Positions 43,951 through 54,766 are shown, counted from the stretch's first letter. The stretch: DNA of 64,000 bases from Larkinella soli (GCF_003703975.1 NZ_QTJY01000010.1:1-64000), one strand, 5' to 3'. Made by a program: numbers and translations. The notes: generated by a model not told the origin, from the sequence alone.

Positions 43951-46950
43951 TCAGGCTTTCGCGCGGACGTTCGGTTTGCCCGGTTTACCGGTCGGCGCCA
44001 CTTCGGGCGTGGCCGGCGTTTCGGCAAGCTGATCCCGGCTCAGGGAGTCGACCACAATCGGCGTCGCCACGAAGAGCGAGGAATACGTACCGACGATGAC
44101 CCCGATCAGCATCGCGAACGAGAAGCCCCGGATCGTTTCACCCCCGAATATGAACAGAACGATCAGCACGAGCAGGGTCGAAAGACCCGTGACGGCCGTC
44201 CGGCTCAGCGTGCTGTTCAGCGCGTTGTTGATAATGGTCGGAATGCTTTCCTTCCGGCCCCGGTTTTCGCCCAGGTACTCCCGGACGCGGTCGAAGACGA
44301 CGACAGTGTCGTTCATCGAGTAACCCATGATGGTGAGCAGCGCACCGACAAAGGCCTGGTCGATGTCGAGCGAGAACGGCAGGAAGCCGTTGCCGATCGA
44401 GAAGATGGCCAGAATCACCAGGACGTCGTGGAAAAGTGCCACCACGGCCCCGTACCCGAAGGCCAGTCTCTTGAACCGGATCAGAATATAGCCGAACACC
44501 ACCGCCACGGCGAGCAGAATCGACCACATGGCCGAGAAAATCAGGTCGTTGGCAATCGTCGGCCCGACTTTCTGCGAGCTGACGATCCGGCCCGGGTTCC
44601 CCTGAATTTTGGAGATACCGGAAATCACCTTGGCCTCGGCCTGCTTGTCGGCATCCGGCGAGGTGACGTCGGCCAGGTAGCTGGTCGTGACGCGAACCTG
44701 CTCACTGCCGCCGTAGGTTTTCACTTCCGGTGCCCCTCCCAGTTCTCTCGTCAGGGTTTCGCGAACGTCGTCCGTGCTGATGTTCTTCTCGAAGCGAACC
44801 ACATACGAACGGCCGCCCTTGAAGTCGACGCCCAGGCCGAAACCTTTGAAGATGATCGAAACGATACCGGCGCCGATGATGATCGAGGAGATCGTATAAT
44901 ACAGCTTGCGACGGGAAACAAAGTCAAAGGCCGAATCCTTGAAGAGGTTCTTCGACCAGCTGGTGCCGAACGCCAGCGTGTTGCCGTTTTTCACATACCG
45001 CTCCAGGATGATCCGGGTAATGAAGATGGCGGCAAACAATGACGTCAGGATACCGATCACGAGCGTCGTGGCGAAGCCGAGAATCAGACCGGTTCCGAAG
45101 ATGAACAGGATGACCCCGGTCAGCAGCGTCGTGACGTTGGAGTCGATGATGGACGAATAGGCATTGCTGAAACCGTCGGAAATGGCCTGTTTAAACGGCT
45201 TTCCTAAGGCCAGTTCCTCCTTGATCCGTTCGAAGATCAGCACGTTCGCATCGACGGCCATACCGATCGTCAGAACGATACCGGCGATCCCCGGCATGGT
45301 CAGCACCGCGCCCAGCGAGGCCATGATGCCCAGCAGGAAGAACAGGTTGACAAACAGAGCCAGGTCGGCGATCAGACCGGCACGGCCGTAATACAGCACC
45401 ACGAACACCAGAACGATCACCAGACCGACAACCGACGAAATCACCCCGGCCGAAGCGGCTTCCGAACCCAGCGTGGCCCCGACGACGGCTTCCTCGACGA
45501 TGTTGGTCGGCGCCGGCAGCTTACCGGCTTTCAGCACGTTCGACATGTCCTTGGTCTCTTCGACGGTGAAGTTCCCCATGATGCTGGAACTTCCGTTCGG
45601 AATTTCGTTCTGGACGGTCGGGGCGGTGTACACGAGGTTATCGAGAATGATCGCCACCGGGCGGTTGATGTTGGCCGCCGTCAGCGCGCGCCACTTGCGG
45701 GCTCCTTCGGCATTCATACGCATCGTCACCTCCGGACGGCCGCGCTCGTCATAGTCGTTCGTGGCATCGACGATCACGTCGCCTTCCAGCGGAGCCGCCC
45801 CACCCGGTTTCCGGATGAAATACAGCGGCAGAATTTCCTTGTTGTCGTTGGTCGTTATCGTTTTGCGATCCCAGAGCAGGGCGGCATCGGCCGGGAACAG
45901 AGCCCTCACTTCCTGGCGCTCCAGAATATCGTTGGCGCGGGCGGTATCTTTCAGATAAACCCCCAGTTGATTCTGTGAAATGGGCACGAACAGGCTCGTC
46001 AGAGCGGCATTCTGGGCGGCCGTGGCCGAGGTATCCTTTTTGGCGGTATCGCCCTTTGCGGTCTGGTTCTTCTGCGCCAGCTGAGCGGCCAGCGAGTTGT
46101 CTTTCCCCGTGGTGTCGGTCGAAGCGCCGGCGGTAGTTCCGGCGGCTTTCTGGGCAGCGGCTTTGCGCTCGGCTTCCATCTGAACGAGATAAGCCCCCAG
46201 TTGATCGAGGGCCGGAGCCACGTCGTTCAGCGTATAAACTTCCGCAAATTCGAGTTTGGCGGCACCCGACAGCAGGCGACGAACCCGCTCCGGATTGTCG
46301 ACGCCCGGCAGCTCGATCAGGATGCGGCCCGTACCCGGCAGCCGCTGGATGTTCGGGTTGGCTACCCCAAACTTATCGACGCGGGCCTGAATGATCTGGA
46401 ACGCCCGGCTGATGGAACCGTCCACCTCGTCGTTGATCAGCTTCCGAACTTCGGCATCCGACGACTGGAAGTTGATCTTGCCCCGGTTGGCGCTGTTGGC
46501 GAAGATGGTCGCCAGCTTGGTGTTCGGAGCCAGGTCCTTGTAGGCGTCGATGAAGCTATCGACGAATTTGGAGTTACCGGCTTTCTGCGCATCGACGGCC
46601 TTCTTCAGCGCCTGCTCGAACTTGGGATCGCGCGTGCCGCCGGCCAGCCCCCGAAGGATTTCGGCCGGAGACACTTCCAGTACGACGTGCATACCGCCCT
46701 GAAGGTCAAGGCCCAGGCCCAGCTCACGCTCGGTAACTTCCTGGAGCGTGTTGCCGAGATACACCGGCTCTTTCCAGAGCGAGTCGACATACCGCTGTTT
46801 TTTGGAGAAATCTACCTTGCCTTCGGCATTGGTAGCGTATACCTCCGCATCTTTCTTGATGCTGTTCGATACGAAGGTGAACGACAGATAGTAAATGCTC
46901 AACAGTGCAATTACCCCCGTCAGAATGAGTATTCCAACCCGGTTCTGCAT
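43951..46950 (-). CDS. secDF: Fused protein-export membrane protein SecDF
   Basis: A 999-residue inner membrane protein, fused SecD-SecF as in most Bacteroidota. SecD half: TM1 (residues 7-25), GLGLDLQGGMHVVLEV (the D1 motif), a large periplasmic P1 domain with long Ala/Thr/Lys linker (about 275-320), and TM2-6 (SSVVGLVIVLVFVVLYYGRA, GMAVDANVLIFERIKEELAL). SecF half: GFGLGVDFKGGRSYVVRF, DDVRETLTRE, and VAVVFGYILIRFK, MGYSMNDTVVVFDRVREYLG. It uses the proton gradient to pull secreted proteins across after SecA. The C-terminus is basic. A small exported protein gene is directly upstream. Confidence 0.97.
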   Translation of the reverse strand: MQNRVGILILTGVIALLSIYYLSFTFVSNSIKKDAEVYATNAEGKVDFSKKQRYVDSLWKEPVYLGNTLQEVTERELGLGLDLQGGMHVVLEVSPAEILRGLAGGTRDPKFEQALKKAVDAQKAGNSKFVDSFIDAYKDLAPNTKLATIFANSANRGKINFQSSDAEVRKLINDEVDGSISRAFQIIQARVDKFGVANPNIQRLPGTGRILIELPGVDNPERVRRLLSGAAKLEFAEVYTLNDVAPALDQLGAYLVQMEAERKAAAQKAAGTTAGASTDTTGKDNSLAAQLAQKNQTAKGDTAKKDTSATAAQNAALTSLFVPISQNQLGVYLKDTARANDILERQEVRALFPADAALLWDRKTITTNDNKEILPLYFIRKPGGAAPLEGDVIVDATNDYDERGRPEVTMRMNAEGARKWRALTAANINRPVAIILDNLVYTAPTVQNEIPNGSSSIMGNFTVEETKDMSNVLKAGKLPAPTNIVEEAVVGATLGSEAASAGVISSVVGLVIVLVFVVLYYGRAGLIADLALFVNLFFLLGIMASLGAVLTMPGIAGIVLTIGMAVDANVLIFERIKEELALGKPFKQAISDGFSNAYSSIIDSNVTTLLTGVILFIFGTGLILGFATTLVIGILTSLFAAIFITRIILERYVKNGNTLAFGTSWSKNLFKDSAFDFVSRRKLYYTISSIIIGAGIVSIIFKGFGLGVDFKGGRSYVVRFEKNISTDDVRETLTRELGGAPEVKTYGGSEQVRVTTSYLADVTSPDADKQAEAKVISGISKIQGNPGRIVSSQKVGPTIANDLIFSAMWSILLAVAVVFGYILIRFKRLAFGYGAVVALFHDVLVILAIFSIGNGFLPFSLDIDQAFVGALLTIMGYSMNDTVVVFDRVREYLGENRGRKESIPTIINNALNSTLSRTAVTGLSTLLVLIVLFIFGGETIRGFSFAMLIGVIVGTYSSLFVATPIVVDSLSRDQLAETPATPEVAPTGKPGKPNVRAKA

Positions 46951-47016
46951 TTTGGAATGGTATATGAAATAAGTGGAAAGAAAAATAGGGAAATGGTGGC
47001 CTTACATACAGCCTCG

Positions 47017-47391
47017 TCAGGGTGCATTCGTGGCAATATGATGCCCGAAAATGTGCCTGAAATACGAAAAGTAGAAGTAGGGAATCTCGAAGTGACCCGC
47101 GAGGACAGGCTCCCCGGTCATGAAGAACGTGACCGGCGGAGGCAGCAGATACACCGCCTGCTGAAACCCGAACGTGACCGCCGGCGTTACCACCGCTTCG
47201 AACGAAGCCGCCTGAACAACTGCCTCGGTCCCGTTGTTTGCTTTCTTGCCGGGTTGGTGGCCGGCATCGACCGTCCGGGCAGCTGCCGGTGAAGCCGCCG
47301 TCCACGACGATCCGCCCACCGCAACCAACAGCAGAACCGCTGTCAGAAACAGGCTCAGAAAACGGGCTATGTGGCTGGGTCGGTGCCTCAT
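47017..47391 (-). CDS. Small hypothetical exported protein
   Basis: A 124-residue protein with a signal peptide (SLFLTAVLLLVAVGGSSWT) and a short body. It has a basic Ala/Gly/Lys-rich stretch (about 35-60), a hydrophobic part (FEAVVTPAVTFGFQQAVYLL) and an aromatic end (YFYFSYFRHIFGHHIATNAP). I know no function. The 66-base gap to secDF and same direction suggest a shared transcript. Codon use resembles the surroundings and a matching reading frame is free of stops, so I consider it a real gene. Whether the hydrophobic body is a membrane anchor or periplasmic is unclear. Confidence 0.65.
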   Translation of the reverse strand: MRHRPSHIARFLSLFLTAVLLLVAVGGSSWTAASPAAARTVDAGHQPGKKANNGTEAVVQAASFEAVVTPAVTFGFQQAVYLLPPPVTFFMTGEPVLAGHFEIPYFYFSYFRHIFGHHIATNAP

Positions 47392-47492
47392 GAAATTGTG
47401 AAAAGGATTACAAATTTCGTGATAGTTTCACAAGAATGCAAGCATGAATTTTCGAGGCATTTTAGAAGAATCCGTTAACTTTCGCCGAAAAT

Positions 47493-48332
47493 TTGAAAAT
47501 GACCCTTCAGGAATTCATAAAAGCCGCCCTGGCCGAGGACCTCGGCGACGGTGACCATACCTCTCTTTCCACGATTCCGGCCGACGCCCGCAAGCGCGCC
47601 CGGCTGCTGGTCAAACAGGACGGCGTCCTGGCGGGCGTCGAGGTGGGGGAAGCCATCTTCCGCGAAGTCGATCCCGAACTGGAGGTTCACGTCAATATCC
47701 GGGACGGGTCGGCCATTCATTACGGAGACATCGTTCTGACCGTCAGCGGGCGGGCGCGGTCCATTCTGCAAGCCGAGCGGCTGGTGCTGAACTGCATGCA
47801 GCGCATGAGCGGGATCGCCACCCACACCCGGGCGATGGTGGCCACTCTGGAAGGAACCGGCATTCGGCTGCTCGACACCCGCAAAACCACCCCCAACTTC
47901 CGGATCTGTGAAAAAATGGCCGTCAAAATCGGCGGGGCGGTCAACCACCGCTTCGGGCTGTTCGACATGATCCTGATCAAGGACAACCACATCGACTACG
48001 CCGGCGGAATCGAAGCCGCCGTCACCAAAGCCGTCGATTACCTGAAAACCACCGGCCGCTCGCTGCCGATCGAGGTCGAGGTCCGGAACCGGAAGGAAGT
48101 CGAGGAAGTGCTGCGGATCGGACAGGTGAACCGGATTCTGCTCGATAATTTCCGGCCGGAAGACCTCAGGGAGATGGTGCAGCTGATCGGCAGGCGCTTC
48201 GAAACGGAAGCTTCCGGCGGCATCACCGAAACCAACCTGCACGAATACGCCGACACCGGGGTCGATTTCATCTCTTCGGGTGCCCTGACCCATCAGGTGA
48301 AAAGCCTCGATATGAGCCTGAAAGCCTATTGA
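47493..48332 (+). CDS. nadC: Nicotinate-nucleotide pyrophosphorylase (carboxylating)
   Basis: A 279-residue quinolinate phosphoribosyltransferase, converting quinolinate and PRPP to nicotinate mononucleotide. The motifs are clear: EDLGDGDHTSLSTIP near the N-terminus, RLVLNCMQRMSGIATHTR, LLDTRKTTPNFRICEK, GGAVNHRFGLFDMILIKDNH and ASGGITETNLHEYADTGVDF. Lysines and arginines that bind the substrates are in place. It is first of the nadC-nadA-nadB operon, with 42 bases between it and nadA. Confidence 0.97.
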   Translation: MKMTLQEFIKAALAEDLGDGDHTSLSTIPADARKRARLLVKQDGVLAGVEVGEAIFREVDPELEVHVNIRDGSAIHYGDIVLTVSGRARSILQAERLVLNCMQRMSGIATHTRAMVATLEGTGIRLLDTRKTTPNFRICEKMAVKIGGAVNHRFGLFDMILIKDNHIDYAGGIEAAVTKAVDYLKTTGRSLPIEVEVRNRKEVEEVLRIGQVNRILLDNFRPEDLREMVQLIGRRFETEASGGITETNLHEYADTGVDFISSGALTHQVKSLDMSLKAY

Positions 48333-48374
48333 TGCCGCCGGGAGACATTTTTTGATGAATTTTGTTAGAACAGC

Positions 48375-49385
48375 ATGGCAACCATTCCATTGACATTAGA
48401 CGAAGAAATCCGGCAGATCGGCTACATCAGCCGCTCGACGCCGAAAGATAAACAGGTATTGATGGACGAAATCCGGCGGATGAAAGTGGAGAAAAACGCC
48501 GTGATTCTGGCCCATTATTACGTCGACGGCGATATTCAGGACCTGGCCGACTACATCGGCGACAGTCTTGGACTTTCCCAGCAGGCCGCGGCCACCGAGG
48601 CCGACATGATCGTGTTCTGCGGGGTGCATTTCATGGGCGAAACGGCCAAAATCCTCTCGCCCGACAAAAAGGTGGTCATCCCCGACCTGAACGCCGGCTG
48701 CTCCCTGGCCGATTCGGCCCCCGCCGACGAGTTCGCGGCCTTCAAGGCGAAGTATCCGGACCATATCGTAATCAGTTACATCAACTGCTCGGCCGACATC
48801 AAGGCCCTTTCCGACATCATCTGCACCTCGTCCAACGCGGTGAAGATCGTCGAGAGCCTGCCGAAGGATCAGAAGATCATCTTCGCGCCCGACGCCAACC
48901 TCGGCCGGTTCGTCGCCCGGAAAACCGGCCGCGAGCTGGTGCTGTGGGACGGCGCCTGCATCGTACACATCGACATTTCGCAGGATAAACTGAACGAGCT
49001 GCGGAAGAAATACCCGGGCGCCAAATTCATCGCCCACCCCGAGTGTCAGGAACACATCCTGAGCCAGGCCGATTACGTCGGTTCGACCACCGCCCTGCTG
49101 AAATACGTGGTGGATCAGCCCGACGAGGTGTTCATCGTCGGGACGGAGGCCGGTATTCTGCACAAGATGAAGCAGGCCGTTCCGAACAAGAAGATCATCC
49201 CGGCCCCGGCCAACGAGAACAACACCTGCGCCTGCTCGGAGTGCCCGTACATGAAAATGAATACGCTCGAAAAACTCTACAACGCGATGTATTACGAGAA
49301 ACCTGAAATCATCGTGCCAGAGGACGTCCGGGTCAAAGCCGAAGCCTCCGTGCTCCGGATGCTGGAAATGAGCAAGAATCTGTAA
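48375..49385 (+). CDS. nadA: Quinolinate synthase
   Basis: A 336-residue [4Fe-4S] enzyme that condenses iminoaspartate and dihydroxyacetone phosphate to quinolinate. It has three similar domains. Cluster ligands can be seen: Cys in [13 protein letters not shown], in [13 protein letters not shown] with the nearby Cys in [11 protein letters not shown], and [19 protein letters not shown] near the C-terminus. DANLGRFV and [19 protein letters not shown] are additional family motifs. It lies between nadC and nadB, 6 bases from nadB. Confidence 0.97.
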   Translation: MATIPLTLDEEIRQIGYISRSTPKDKQVLMDEIRRMKVEKNAVILAHYYVDGDIQDLADYIGDSLGLSQQAAATEADMIVFCGVHFMGETAKILSPDKKVVIPDLNAGCSLADSAPADEFAAFKAKYPDHIVISYINCSADIKALSDIICTSSNAVKIVESLPKDQKIIFAPDANLGRFVARKTGRELVLWDGACIVHIDISQDKLNELRKKYPGAKFIAHPECQEHILSQADYVGSTTALLKYVVDQPDEVFIVGTEAGILHKMKQAVPNKKIIPAPANENNTCACSECPYMKMNTLEKLYNAMYYEKPEIIVPEDVRVKAEASVLRMLEMSKNL

Positions 49386-49391
49386 AGAAAC

Positions 49392-51002
49392 ATGCCCCAA
49401 CCATTTGACTTCCTGGTCATCGGCTCCGGCATCGCCGGCCTGAGCTACGCCACCAAACTGGCAATTCATTACGAAAATGCGGGTCAGGCCGTTTCGATCG
49501 GCGTCATTACGAAGGTGCGGGCCGATGAAACCAACACCAAGTACGCCCAGGGCGGCATTGCGGCCGTCTGGTCGGAAGACGATTCGTTCGAGAAACACAT
49601 CGAGGACACCATGATCGCCGGCGACTTCCTGTGCAACCGGGAAGTCGTCGAGATCGTGGTCCGCGAGGCCCCGGAGCGCATCCGGGAACTGATCGAATAC
49701 GGAACCCGCTTCGACAAGGAAGACGACGGCGACTACGACCTGGCCCGCGAAGGCGGCCACTCCGACCACCGGATTCTGCACTTCAAGGACATTACCGGGG
49801 CCGAAATCGAGCGGGCCCTGCTCGAAAAAGCCCAGTCCCTGAAGTCGATTCAGATTTTCACCCATTATTACGCCGTCGACCTCATCACGCGGCACCACCT
49901 CGGGGAAACCGTCCACCGATACGATACCGACAACCGGTGTTTCGGGGCCTACGTGCTCGACACGCAGACCGGGCGCGTGGAAATGTTTCTGGCTAAAACC
50001 ACCCTGCTCGCCACCGGGGGCATCGGCAACGTCTACCAGAGCACCACGAACCCGACCATCGCCACCGGCGACGGCATTGCGATGGCCTACCGGGCCAAGT
50101 CGATCGCCAAGGATATGGAATTTATCCAGTTCCACCCGACGGCGCTCTACGAACCGGGCAAGAAGCCGAGTTTCCTAATCTCGGAAGCCGTCCGGGGCTT
50201 CGGGGGGATTCTGCGCAACCTGAAGGGCGAGACGTTCATGGAGCATTACGACGACCGGCTTTCGCTGGCCCCGCGCGACATCGTGGCCCGGGCCATCGAC
50301 TCCGAGATGAAGAAATCCGGTGACCCGCACGTCTATCTCGACGTGACGCACTGCGATTTCGACAAATTCGTCGAGCACTTCCCGAACATTACTGCCTACT
50401 GCCGCGACAACCTCGGCATCGACGTCCGGAAGGACTTCATTCCGGTGGTTCCGGCCCAGCACTACCTCTGCGGGGGCATCAAAGTGAACGAGTGGGGTCA
50501 GACCAACATCCACTTCCTGTATGCCGCGGGCGAATGTTCCTGCACGGGCCTGCACGGGGCCAACCGCCTGGCGTCCAACTCCCTGCTCGAAGCCGTGGTG
50601 TTCGGACACCGGGCTTATCTGAAAACCGTCGAGAACTTCGAAAAAGCCGTCATTCCCGACAACCTGCCCGAGTGGAACGACGCCGGAACGACCCATCCCG
50701 AAGAACTGGTGCTGGTGACGGAGATGCAGCGCGAACTGGAGTCGATCATGTCCAATTACGTCGGGATCGTCCGCTCTCACCGCCGGATGAAGCGGGCGAT
50801 GGACCGGCTGGAACTGATCTATCTGGAACATGAGGAACTGTACCGCCAGTCGAAGGTGTCGGTTCGGATCTGCGAACTGCGGAACATGATCGAGGTGGCT
50901 TACCTGGTCATCAAGGCCGCCATGTCACGTCGGGACAACCGCGGGCTGCATTTTAACCTCGACAACACCCCGGCCCACACCGTGTCGCGGGTCGAAGCCT
51001 GA
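49392..51002 (+). CDS. nadB: L-aspartate oxidase
   Basis: A 536-residue FAD enzyme that oxidises aspartate to iminoaspartate. The N-terminal dinucleotide-binding motif is DFLVIGSGIAGLSYATKLA, and TKYAQGGIAAVW covers the next FAD contact. Substrate-site features are MEFIQFHPTALY, REGGHSDHRI and LHGANRLASNSLLEAV in the C-terminal FAD region. A helical C-terminal domain (RELESIMSNYVGIVRSHRRM) completes it. It completes the de novo NAD operon. The spacing of 6 bases to nadA supports co-transcription. Confidence 0.97.
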   Translation: MPQPFDFLVIGSGIAGLSYATKLAIHYENAGQAVSIGVITKVRADETNTKYAQGGIAAVWSEDDSFEKHIEDTMIAGDFLCNREVVEIVVREAPERIRELIEYGTRFDKEDDGDYDLAREGGHSDHRILHFKDITGAEIERALLEKAQSLKSIQIFTHYYAVDLITRHHLGETVHRYDTDNRCFGAYVLDTQTGRVEMFLAKTTLLATGGIGNVYQSTTNPTIATGDGIAMAYRAKSIAKDMEFIQFHPTALYEPGKKPSFLISEAVRGFGGILRNLKGETFMEHYDDRLSLAPRDIVARAIDSEMKKSGDPHVYLDVTHCDFDKFVEHFPNITAYCRDNLGIDVRKDFIPVVPAQHYLCGGIKVNEWGQTNIHFLYAAGECSCTGLHGANRLASNSLLEAVVFGHRAYLKTVENFEKAVIPDNLPEWNDAGTTHPEELVLVTEMQRELESIMSNYVGIVRSHRRMKRAMDRLELIYLEHEELYRQSKVSVRICELRNMIEVAYLVIKAAMSRRDNRGLHFNLDNTPAHTVSRVEA

Positions 51003-51038
51003 ACACCGGCACCCCGCCCGTGTGCGTGGTTTACGCGC

Positions 51039-51656
51039 TCAGACCTTGCCTTTCAGGTAGCCGATCACCACGTCCAGACCTTTTTTGTAGTGCTGGTTAT
51101 TGGGGATGACGATGTCGGCTTCTGCTTTGTAGGGTTTGATGAACTGCCGGTAGGTGGGCCGGACGTGGTATTCCCATTGGTACATGATCATTTCGGGAGT
51201 CAGCGCCCGCTCCGCCTGATCGCGAATCATCCGGCGTTCGAGCTTTACCCGGTTTCGGGCATTGATGAAGATCTTCAGGTCCAGCTGCCGGGCAATTTCC
51301 TGGAAATGAAACACAAAGATGCCCTCGACCACAATGATGGGCGTCGGTTGGTAAACCAGGGTGCGGGGTACGACATTCGGCATGTTGAACGTATATTCCG
51401 GCGTCTCGACGGTTTCGCCCTGGTGCAGCCGGCGCAGGTGCTCGCCAAACCGCTGATGGTCGATGGTTTCGGGTAAATCGAAATTCGGAATACCGTTCTC
51501 ATCGCGGGGAATCTGATCGAGCGTGCGGTAATAGTTGTCCTGGGAAATAAGACTGATCTGATCCGCGGTAAACGCTTCGATCAGCCCCCGCAGAAACGAT
51601 GTTTTTCCCGAAGCGCTCCCGCCCGTAATCCCGACGATAAATGGTTTATTGGTCAT
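51039..51656 (-). CDS. udk: Uridine kinase
   Basis: A 205-residue kinase for uridine and cytidine salvage. P-loop GITGGSASGKTS (residues 9-20), SQDNYYRTLDQIP, FDLPETIDHQRF and IIVVEGIFVFH are the family signatures, followed by RMIRDQAERA (lid). It is read convergently with nadB with only about 36 bases between the stops. It lies 30 bases after the porZ stop in the same direction, so it is the last gene of tdk-porZ-udk. Confidence 0.95.
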   Translation of the reverse strand: MTNKPFIVGITGGSASGKTSFLRGLIEAFTADQISLISQDNYYRTLDQIPRDENGIPNFDLPETIDHQRFGEHLRRLHQGETVETPEYTFNMPNVVPRTLVYQPTPIIVVEGIFVFHFQEIARQLDLKIFINARNRVKLERRMIRDQAERALTPEMIMYQWEYHVRPTYRQFIKPYKAEADIVIPNNQHYKKGLDVVIGYLKGKV

Positions 51657-51686
51657 GTTACAAAAATACCCGGTTTCGGTCTACAT

Positions 51687-53906
51687 TCAGCGCACGACCG
51701 CGAGTTTTCCGGCCAGCCCCTCCCTGCCGTCGGGGCTGACGGCAAAGATGAAATAAATGCCGGTTTCGGCCGCCCGCCCCCGGTAGTCCCGCAGGTTCCA
51801 GGTGGCGGTTCCGCCCTGCGAACGGGTTTCGTAGACGAGCTGCCCGGCGGTGTCCATGATCTTCACGACGGTATTTTCGACCAGCCCCCGGATGCCTACG
51901 TTCCCGCCGAAACCGGGTCGTACGGGATTGGGGAAAATCGTGATGCCGCTCAGTTGCCCGGCCGGTTCGGTGGCGCCCCCGCCATAGGATACCAGCCCGT
52001 AAGACCCGCCCGGCACACCGGCCGACACGAACACCTCCCCGCTGACGGGGTCGACGGCCACATCGTTGATCCGGTTATCGGGCAGGGGGCTGTTATCGGT
52101 CGTAAAGGATTCGAGCAGGGTCGTCCCGTCCGCACTGGTCAGGAAAAGGCCGTTCAGCGTACCGAGCCATTTGCGGTTTCCGCCATCCACGGTAATGGCC
52201 GTGACGGATTCTCCGCTCAGCAGCCGACGCCCGCCGGCCACAGGCTGGTACGCATTCACCGATGCCGTAAAAACGGCCGCCGGGTTGTCGAAAACCGCGA
52301 CCCCGTTGTCCGTACCGACCCAGATCAGGCCGTCGCGGTCCCGGACCAGCGACCGGACGTTGCGATCCGGGAGGTTCCCCTCGCCCGACTGGTCATACAG
52401 AAACCGGCTGCGACTGGTGACGGGATCGAACACCAGCAGGCCCCCGCCGTTGGCCCCGCTCAGTGCCATCCATAAAAAGCCGTTGTCGTCGATGACGAGC
52501 CGCAGCAGGTCCGGCCGGTCGGTGGAGAACGACTGAATCTGTCCGTTTTTCCGCCGGACATACAGTGCCGGCGGCCCGAAACGGGAGGTGGGGGTGGTGA
52601 TCCAGAGGTCGCCGTTGCCGTCGGCCGCCAGATCGCTGACCCCGGCCAGCACCCGGTTGACCACCTCGGGCGAATTCTGTCCGTCCAGCGTCCAGATTCC
52701 TCCCCCGAAACTGCCGAGAAAAAGCCGCTGGTCGGTCGGGTCGATGGTGGCGGCCACGAAATCGGTGGGCAGGGAGCGATCCAGGACATTCTGCCAGCGC
52801 CCGTTTTGAAAAAGATCGAATCCGCGCCGGCGCCCCAGAGCCGTTCGGTTGTCGGTAAACCCGCCCGGCAGGGCAATGACCTGATGGGATTCAGCGGAGG
52901 TGCCGAACGCCCGCAGCCGCTGAAAGAGGTCGGAAGCCGGGCCGTCGGGGCTGACGGACTGAACCCCGGCGTTGGAGACGCGGAGCAGGCCGGACAGTGA
53001 ATCCGCGATCCAGAAGCTGCCGGCGGCCTCGACGATCTCCCTGGGGTTGCCCACCACCGCGTTCTGCAACAGCAGGCCCGAGGCCCGCCGGAGTTCATCC
53101 GGGGCCGCGGCCACCCATTCCGTAGGGGTCTGCACCAGCCCGGTGATGGTGGGCAGCGCCTGAACCAGCATCCAGCTGCCGCCCTGCCGCTCGACCACGC
53201 CCTGGCTGGGCGCGGCGGCATACAGCCTGTTGTTTACGCCGACCACCGTTCGGATGTCGCCCCCCCGGGGCAGGCCGACGGGCCGCCAGTTGCCGAAAAA
53301 AGCCAGGTTGACGGAAGGCGCAAAACGGGCCGCCAGCAGCCCGCGTGAGGTGGCCGCATAGAGGGAGTCGTTGGCAAAGGCGGTTGCATAAACCGTCACG
53401 GATGCGCCACCGGGGCCGAGGTTGCGGTAGGTATCCAGAATTTCGGTGCGGGCCACGTCCAGAACGACAATGCCGAAGTCGGTGGCGAGGTAGGCCCGGT
53501 CTTCACGCCGGTTCACGTGGTTGATCCGCCGGCTGCCCTGAATCTGGGCCGCGTCCCGTATAAGGGTGATCGTTCTGATGCCGGCCGGTTCGCCGGTTGC
53601 CGTAACCGACAGCACATCGAGGGTGCCGCTCCGGTAGCCGATGAGCAGTTGCCGGCGGTCCGGAAAATAGAAAAGCCGGCTAACGCCGGTTTCGGAAAAG
53701 TGATCGTCGCGGGTGAGCCGGGTGGCTTCACCGGCCTGGGGATCGAAGGAGAAAAAGCCGTTTTCCGAGGCACAGTAGATACGGTTCTGCACGGCGGCCA
53801 CCGTCTGGGCGGAGCGGAAACTGGGGTGTGTCCGCCAGGTGCCGATCTGGGCCAGACCGGGAATCGAGAGAAGCAGAAACAACAGGCTCCCGGCGACCGA
53901 ATTCAT
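51687..53906 (-). CDS. porZ: PorZ-like beta-propeller protein (type IX secretion)
   Basis: A 739-residue exported protein with signal peptide (1-about 19). Residues about 20-640 form two seven-bladed propellers ([36 protein letters not shown], then repeated DNGVAVFDN and VGTDNG blades). Residues about 655-739 form a T9SS type A sorting-domain-like beta sandwich ([33 protein letters not shown]). In Porphyromonas PorZ delivers A-LPS to the sortase PorU. The lengths and order agree with that. The start codon overlaps the tdk stop by four bases, so the two are co-transcribed. Y_Y_Y/ligand-binding regulator propellers are the main alternative but would have a kinase part. Confidence 0.85.
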   Translation of the reverse strand: MNSVAGSLLFLLLSIPGLAQIGTWRTHPSFRSAQTVAAVQNRIYCASENGFFSFDPQAGEATRLTRDDHFSETGVSRLFYFPDRRQLLIGYRSGTLDVLSVTATGEPAGIRTITLIRDAAQIQGSRRINHVNRREDRAYLATDFGIVVLDVARTEILDTYRNLGPGGASVTVYATAFANDSLYAATSRGLLAARFAPSVNLAFFGNWRPVGLPRGGDIRTVVGVNNRLYAAAPSQGVVERQGGSWMLVQALPTITGLVQTPTEWVAAAPDELRRASGLLLQNAVVGNPREIVEAAGSFWIADSLSGLLRVSNAGVQSVSPDGPASDLFQRLRAFGTSAESHQVIALPGGFTDNRTALGRRRGFDLFQNGRWQNVLDRSLPTDFVAATIDPTDQRLFLGSFGGGIWTLDGQNSPEVVNRVLAGVSDLAADGNGDLWITTPTSRFGPPALYVRRKNGQIQSFSTDRPDLLRLVIDDNGFLWMALSGANGGGLLVFDPVTSRSRFLYDQSGEGNLPDRNVRSLVRDRDGLIWVGTDNGVAVFDNPAAVFTASVNAYQPVAGGRRLLSGESVTAITVDGGNRKWLGTLNGLFLTSADGTTLLESFTTDNSPLPDNRINDVAVDPVSGEVFVSAGVPGGSYGLVSYGGGATEPAGQLSGITIFPNPVRPGFGGNVGIRGLVENTVVKIMDTAGQLVYETRSQGGTATWNLRDYRGRAAETGIYFIFAVSPDGREGLAGKLAVVR

Positions 53907-54532
53907 CCTTTCACATTGTCCTCATAAACCCATTCCTTGCTGCCGGCGCGGTCGCCGAGCAGGTAGCAGCGACGGCAGCGGGCTTCGTAGCTGTCGGTTT
54001 CGCCGAGCAGTACTTTTTCTTTCGACGGTACGAGCCGGTACGAATAGTTGGCGATATCTCCACACACGACACAGATCGCGTGGACTTTCGTCACATATTC
54101 CGCGATGGCGAGAAGGTGCGGCATACAGCCGAAGGGGTTGCCCTGAAAATCCATATCCAGCCCCGCCAGAATGACCCGCTTCCCGCTGTTGGCCAGCGTA
54201 TTGCATACTTCCACAATCTCCCGGTCGTCGAAAAACTGTGCTTCGTCGATGCCCACGACCTCACAGTTGCCGGCCTGCTCCAGAATCTCGCGGGCCGTAC
54301 CGACCGGCTGCGAGCGGATGGCGGTCGCATTATGGGAGACGATATTCAGTTCATGGTACCGGGTATCGACCAGCGGCTTGAAAATCCGGACGCTGAGCTT
54401 GGCGATAATGGCCCGGTTCAGCCGCCGGATCAGTTCTTCGGTTTTCCCGGAAAACATGGACCCACAGATCACTTCGATCCATCCCGTACGGAGGTGGGGC
54501 GGTTCGCGACGGCGGTTCGGTTCAATAAACAT
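53903..54532 (-). CDS. tdk: Thymidine kinase
   Basis: A 209-residue type II thymidine kinase with P-loop [18 protein letters not shown], the Mg-binding [23 protein letters not shown], and a zinc lasso with the [14 protein letters not shown] and CRRCYLLG Cys pairs. It salvages thymidine to dTMP. First gene of the tdk-porZ-udk run, with a four-base overlap to porZ. Pyrimidine salvage kinases flank porZ, a mixed but common kind of Bacteroidota operon. Confidence 0.95.
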   Translation of the reverse strand: MFIEPNRRREPPHLRTGWIEVICGSMFSGKTEELIRRLNRAIIAKLSVRIFKPLVDTRYHELNIVSHNATAIRSQPVGTAREILEQAGNCEVVGIDEAQFFDDREIVEVCNTLANSGKRVILAGLDMDFQGNPFGCMPHLLAIAEYVTKVHAICVVCGDIANYSYRLVPSKEKVLLGETDSYEARCRRCYLLGDRAGSKEWVYEDNVKG

Positions 54533-54766
54533 ACAAGGGCATCGTTAATAATAAATGAGTTGTAGAATAAATGAATGATTGAATGAGCTTCGCCATGCTT
54601 AACGGGCCGCGCACCACTCAATCACTCTATCCTTCAACATTCAACAATTCCATGGCGCTGGCATTCTTATTGTTGGGGCAAAAAGTGGCTCTAAACGATA
54701 ATTTTCAAGATGTCTGACCGGATTCTAAGCGAAAACCATATCTTTACAAAGCAAAGATATTTTGAC

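Noticed and set aside
48396-50135. A 579-codon leftward open frame across nadA and nadB
   Set aside because: It crosses two conserved genes on the other strand and has no recognisable domain.
54555-54660. An inverted-repeat-like segment between tdk and the 54.8-kb gene
   Set aside because: Only about 10 of 12 bases pair in its best part and the loops are large. It may be a worn version of a hairpin element, but support is too weak to list.
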